Assembly (NCBI GenBank): GCA_021555075.1
Contig: JAKGBX010000001.1
Coordinates: 434,001 to 498,000 of the forward strand
Direction of reading: 5' to 3'
DNA from: Rhodobacteraceae bacterium LMO-JJ12
Lineage (GTDB): Bacteria > Pseudomonadota > Alphaproteobacteria > Rhodobacterales > Rhodobacteraceae
DNA length: 64,000 nt
Made by a program: the position numbers and the translations under genes
Notes under the pieces: model-generated
Told to the model about the DNA's origin: nothing
The model's database searches: none
The model's input: the letters and a program-made list of their open reading frames with translations, nothing else
Shown here: piece by piece, positions 61,486 through 64,000 of the stretch
Numbering within the stretch: position 1 is the stretch's first letter
How the letters are laid out: every line of letters begins with the position of its first letter

Positions 61486-63846
61486 TTAGAACAGGTCGGG
61501 ACGTGTTGGGCGCTCGGCCCAGTAGATTTTGGCGGCTGTCAGAAGTTGGGCGCGGGGGACATTTGCGGGTTGGGGTAACCCGTGTTCGGCGGCGCGGGTG
61601 TTTAACACCTTGCGCGTTGCGGGGCCGATGGCGCCGTCTATGGTCAGACCTTCGCCAATTTCGTTCAACAAAGCCTGTGTTGCACGCGCCAAGTCTGAGT
61701 TTGAAGCTTGATCCAGCAGGTTTTGCGCTGCGCTAGCGGCGTCTTTATCGGGGAGCTGCATTGCTTTGGCGGCGCGGATCAAGGCGGCGTGGACGGGAAA
61801 ACCGCTCACCTCGCCATTGAGGATCATGTTGGCGCCATTGGCACCGCCCCAGCCATCGCCGCGTTCAAGCCCCATGTCATACCATTTCAACGCTTCAGCG
61901 GGCGTTTTGCCAGGGAGCTTGCCTTGCACGATCAGACGACCAATTGCGGCGGGTGATTTCGGATGGCCGCCCGTCGCCGCCCTCTCGAACCATTCATAGG
62001 CTTTGGGATAGTCTATGTCGGCCCCGTCCAGCCCGAAAAGGGCAACAAAGCCAAGGTTGTGATAGCCATAGATGTCGTCACGAGCGGCAGAGGCTTGCAG
62101 ATACCGCAGGCCGCGATCGGGCAGATAGTATTCGTTCTTCTTGCTCAGAAAAAACACTCCAAGCTCGTTCATCGAGTAGGTATGGCCAAGCTCGGCTGAG
62201 CGGTCGAGCAATTCAAAGCCGCGTTCGCGCTCGGCCTGGCTTTTGCCGTTGCGCAAGAGAACAAGCCCTCGGGAGTGGATCGCGAAGGGGTCACCGGCGG
62301 CAATTGCCTCGTCATAGAGCGCGTTAGCCCGATCTTGATCAAACGGGATTTCGACCACGTCACGGTTTATCTGCTCGCTGGAGAGGAGCCGGGCCAGCCC
62401 GTGTTTGGCGCGCACATAGCCCGCATCAGCGGCGGCCTGAAAGCTGGAATAAGCAGCTTCGAGGCGGGCGGCGGCCTGTTCGGCGCGGCCAAGTTGATAG
62501 CGAAAGCGCGGCGTGTCGGGATTTCGCGAGACGGCATCGCGGCAGAGCTCAAGCGCGGGTAAGACCTCGATCTCGTTGGGCAGGCGGTAGTATCCGACAC
62601 CACCCGCATCAAGCGCATCGCCGGCGGCGAGATCGCAGCCGTTTACCTTCATGTTCAGATTGACGGAAACCTGGGTTGTTTCGCTGTTGATTGTGACATC
62701 GAGCGCAAAATTGGTTGCTTGGGTTTCTTCAAAGGTGGTTGAGCGACGCTCGGATATGACCGGAACAAAGGCCAATCCGCCATTGTCACCGCTGGAAATG
62801 GTTCCATTCTGTGGCGCGCGGGCGACGGAGACTTGAAACGCGTCCTTGACCCCGAATGCATGGGCGAGCAATGGCGCGAAATTGACCCGCCGGTCATATT
62901 GGACATCAAGGGTAACTGAGCCAGGCAGTTTGACTGGTGTTGGCTCTATTGGCTTGTCTGGTTCCGGGAGAACCTCGGATGTGCGAGGTTCACTTTCGCT
63001 GTCATCAGGGATGGTTGCCTGGGCCAGCATCAAGCCCCGCGGTGTTCCGCCTTGGGTTCCGAATTGAAATTGTCTGACCAGTGTCGAGCTTTCCCAGGGA
63101 ACTTGCTTGCCGTTGGTGGATTGGAAAACCGTTTCGCGCACCTTTGAGAAGACAGTTTGCGCCTGTTCCTCGGGCGTCTCGCCCAGAACCTTCAAAATGG
63201 CGGTGGTGTAGGGGCTGTTTTCGCCTTCGCCATCAAATGCCACCATGCCGGGTGAGGTGCTGAAGGCGACCAGAGAATTCAGCGGCGTGCGAAAAACCTC
63301 GAAGCCTGATTTTGTTTCAAACAGGCTGGCATCGAGATTTCCGGCGAGTTTGACATTTGGGAACGGGTTGTCACGGCAGGCGTCGATGATGGCGATATGC
63401 ACTTGGCCGCGTGCCGACAGGAGTTCGATCACCCGGTCGAGTGTGATGCTTTCAATCGGAAGATCGTAGATGCTGTCAAACGATACATCGGTCGGCAGCA
63501 GATAGTTGCGCCGTCCGATCTGAATGCCATGTCCGGCATAGAAGAAAACAATCTCGGCATTGTCGCCAGCATTCAGGATTGATTGCCGTAACAGGGTCTC
63601 AAAGCCGCGACGGTCAACATCGTAGGCGTCAAAAACGGTAAAGCCGAGCCCCCGGAGGAGGTCGGCCATTTTTTCTGCATCGTGGCGCGCATTGTCGAGG
63701 TCGACAACGCTGGCGTAGTCCTGATTACCGATCACGACTGCGAGCCTTTCAGGCGTGGCCGCCGGAGAGGGGCCTGCCAGAAGACTCAGCGCCGCAATTG
63801 CCAATATTGTGGAAAGGGCGCGCTGAAGGATCGTCAGGCTGGGCAT
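61486..63846 (-). CDS. Caspase-family (peptidase C14) protein with SEL1 repeats and C-terminal peptidoglycan-binding domain
   Basis: The 786-residue protein has a signal peptide (cleavage near SPAAT, residue 31). The caspase p20 fold follows: RLAVVIGNQDYASVVDLDNA, catalytic H106 in FYAGHGIQ and C157 in IIDACRDNP. Residues about 265-410 are a low-complexity and beta-rich linker, residues about 430-690 hold several SEL1/TPR-like repeats, and the end (IDGAIGPATRKVLNTRA) is a peptidoglycan-binding motif. ATG 63846 is used over TTG 63858. It follows the glycine-rich gene with a 2-bp gap. It may be a periplasmic orthocaspase, with protease substrates unknown. Confidence 0.82.
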   Translation of the reverse strand: MPSLTILQRALSTILAIAALSLLAGPSPAATPERLAVVIGNQDYASVVDLDNARHDAEKMADLLRGLGFTVFDAYDVDRRGFETLLRQSILNAGDNAEIVFFYAGHGIQIGRRNYLLPTDVSFDSIYDLPIESITLDRVIELLSARGQVHIAIIDACRDNPFPNVKLAGNLDASLFETKSGFEVFRTPLNSLVAFSTSPGMVAFDGEGENSPYTTAILKVLGETPEEQAQTVFSKVRETVFQSTNGKQVPWESSTLVRQFQFGTQGGTPRGLMLAQATIPDDSESEPRTSEVLPEPDKPIEPTPVKLPGSVTLDVQYDRRVNFAPLLAHAFGVKDAFQVSVARAPQNGTISSGDNGGLAFVPVISERRSTTFEETQATNFALDVTINSETTQVSVNLNMKVNGCDLAAGDALDAGGVGYYRLPNEIEVLPALELCRDAVSRNPDTPRFRYQLGRAEQAAARLEAAYSSFQAAADAGYVRAKHGLARLLSSEQINRDVVEIPFDQDRANALYDEAIAAGDPFAIHSRGLVLLRNGKSQAERERGFELLDRSAELGHTYSMNELGVFFLSKKNEYYLPDRGLRYLQASAARDDIYGYHNLGFVALFGLDGADIDYPKAYEWFERAATGGHPKSPAAIGRLIVQGKLPGKTPAEALKWYDMGLERGDGWGGANGANMILNGEVSGFPVHAALIRAAKAMQLPDKDAASAAQNLLDQASNSDLARATQALLNEIGEGLTIDGAIGPATRKVLNTRAAEHGLPQPANVPRAQLLTAAKIYWAERPTRPDLF

Positions 63847-63848
63847 TG

Positions 63849-64000
63849 TTAGCCCCAACCAGAACCACCGGTGCCACCACCGCTGGATCCGCCACCAGTG
63901 CCACCACCAGTTCCGCCACCAGTTCCGCCACCGGTGCCACCGCCAGTTCCACCACCAGTTCCGCCACCGGTGCCGCCACCAGTTCCGCCACCGGTGCCGC
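63849..64000 (-). CDS. Glycine/threonine-repeat protein, C-terminal fragment (runs off right edge)
   Basis: On the minus strand the frame is open from the edge to TAA at 63849-63851 and reads (G-T-G-G)n ending G-G-S-G-W-G. Only the repeat tail (about 50 residues) is inside the window. The next gene starts 2 bp later, so the two are co-transcribed. The function cannot be told. Confidence 0.5.
   Translation of the reverse strand, partial: GTGGGTGGGTGGGTGGGTGGGTGGGTGGGTGGGTGGGSSGGGTGGSGWG
63891..64000. repeat. 12-bp tandem repeat in the glycine-rich gene
   Basis: Nine full units plus part of a tenth of a 12-bp repeat, consensus gccaccagttcc on the plus strand, reach the edge. Each unit encodes Gly-Thr-Gly-Gly on the minus strand. 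Units differ at a few positions (ggtg or agtt), so it has diverged. Confidence 0.85.

Noticed and set aside
63891-64000. CRISPR-like or satellite repeat
   Set aside because: Units are contiguous 12-mers with no spacers and encode a Gly-Thr-Gly-Gly tail in the frame of the adjacent gene.
1-64000. tRNA, rRNA, insertion sequence, integrase or prophage genes
   Set aside because: I looked on both strands and found no cloverleaf, transposase, integrase or terminal repeat that I can support.

Overview
The window looks like chromosomal DNA of a marine alphaproteobacterium of the Rhodobacteraceae (roseobacter group). The basis is its GC-rich coding, long ATGA-coupled operons, three TRAP transporter systems, and housekeeping genes (polA, smc, sfsA, a CHCC zinc-finger protein) whose sequences look typical of that family. 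No rRNA, tRNA, CRISPR array, insertion sequence or prophage was recognised. About 60 genes are supported, two of them cut by the window edges.

Positions 1-19700 hold an aromatic-acid / molybdenum-enzyme island. One minus-strand operon encodes the three subunits of a 4-hydroxybenzoyl-CoA reductase (hcrC-hcrA-hcrB). It is translationally coupled to a DUF2249 protein and an NnrS/oxidase-like membrane protein, and is followed by a hemerythrin and a tandem-GNAT protein that runs off the left edge. A second minus-strand operon encodes an aryl-CoA ligase fused in frame to a 2-oxoacid:acceptor oxidoreductase gamma domain, a GltD-like NAD(P)H/ferredoxin subunit, and the alpha and beta subunits of that oxidoreductase. 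Between the two operons, on the plus strand, lie a GNAT protein and an Rrf2 regulator. The same palindromic element (core GTACTAYAATAC) sits 36-43 bp upstream of the hemerythrin, hcrC and ligase starts, so these units probably form one regulon. A TRAP transporter (dctPQM) and a molybdate ABC transporter (modABC) follow. The inferred job is uptake and CoA activation of a (hydroxy)benzoate, reductive dehydroxylation to benzoyl-CoA with low-potential electrons from 2-oxoacid oxidation, and molybdenum supply. No benzoyl-CoA reductase or box genes are seen here.

Positions 19900-26000 hold a biotin-dependent acyl-CoA carboxylase operon with a DinB-like protein, a BKACE-type enzyme and an NnrU-like membrane protein. 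Positions 26000-46750 are mostly core or ordinary genes: a glyoxalase-fold protein, a YafY-type regulator, thioesterase II, a cation efflux pump, an SGNH hydrolase, DNA polymerase I, a CHCC zinc-finger protein, a core-2 type glycosyltransferase facing a sulfotransferase, two GYF_2 paralogues, SMC, a LysR regulator, an OmpA-domain protein, an AhpD-like protein, a GNAT protein, a CinA-type protein and SfsA.

Positions 46800-61320 hold a second catabolic island: malonyl-CoA synthetase and decarboxylase, a GntR/FCD regulator, a TAXI-type TRAP system, RidA, YciI, FAH-family and RutE-like enzymes, a second dctPQM set and a hydroxyquinol-type intradiol dioxygenase. A palindrome AATATCGATATT (two near-exact copies and two degenerate ones) lies upstream of the regulator, matA, the TAXI operon and the yciI/FAH divergent promoter, which ties much of this island together. 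The right edge has a caspase-SEL1-peptidoglycan-binding protein downstream of a truncated glycine/threonine-repeat protein encoded by a 12-bp tandem repeat.
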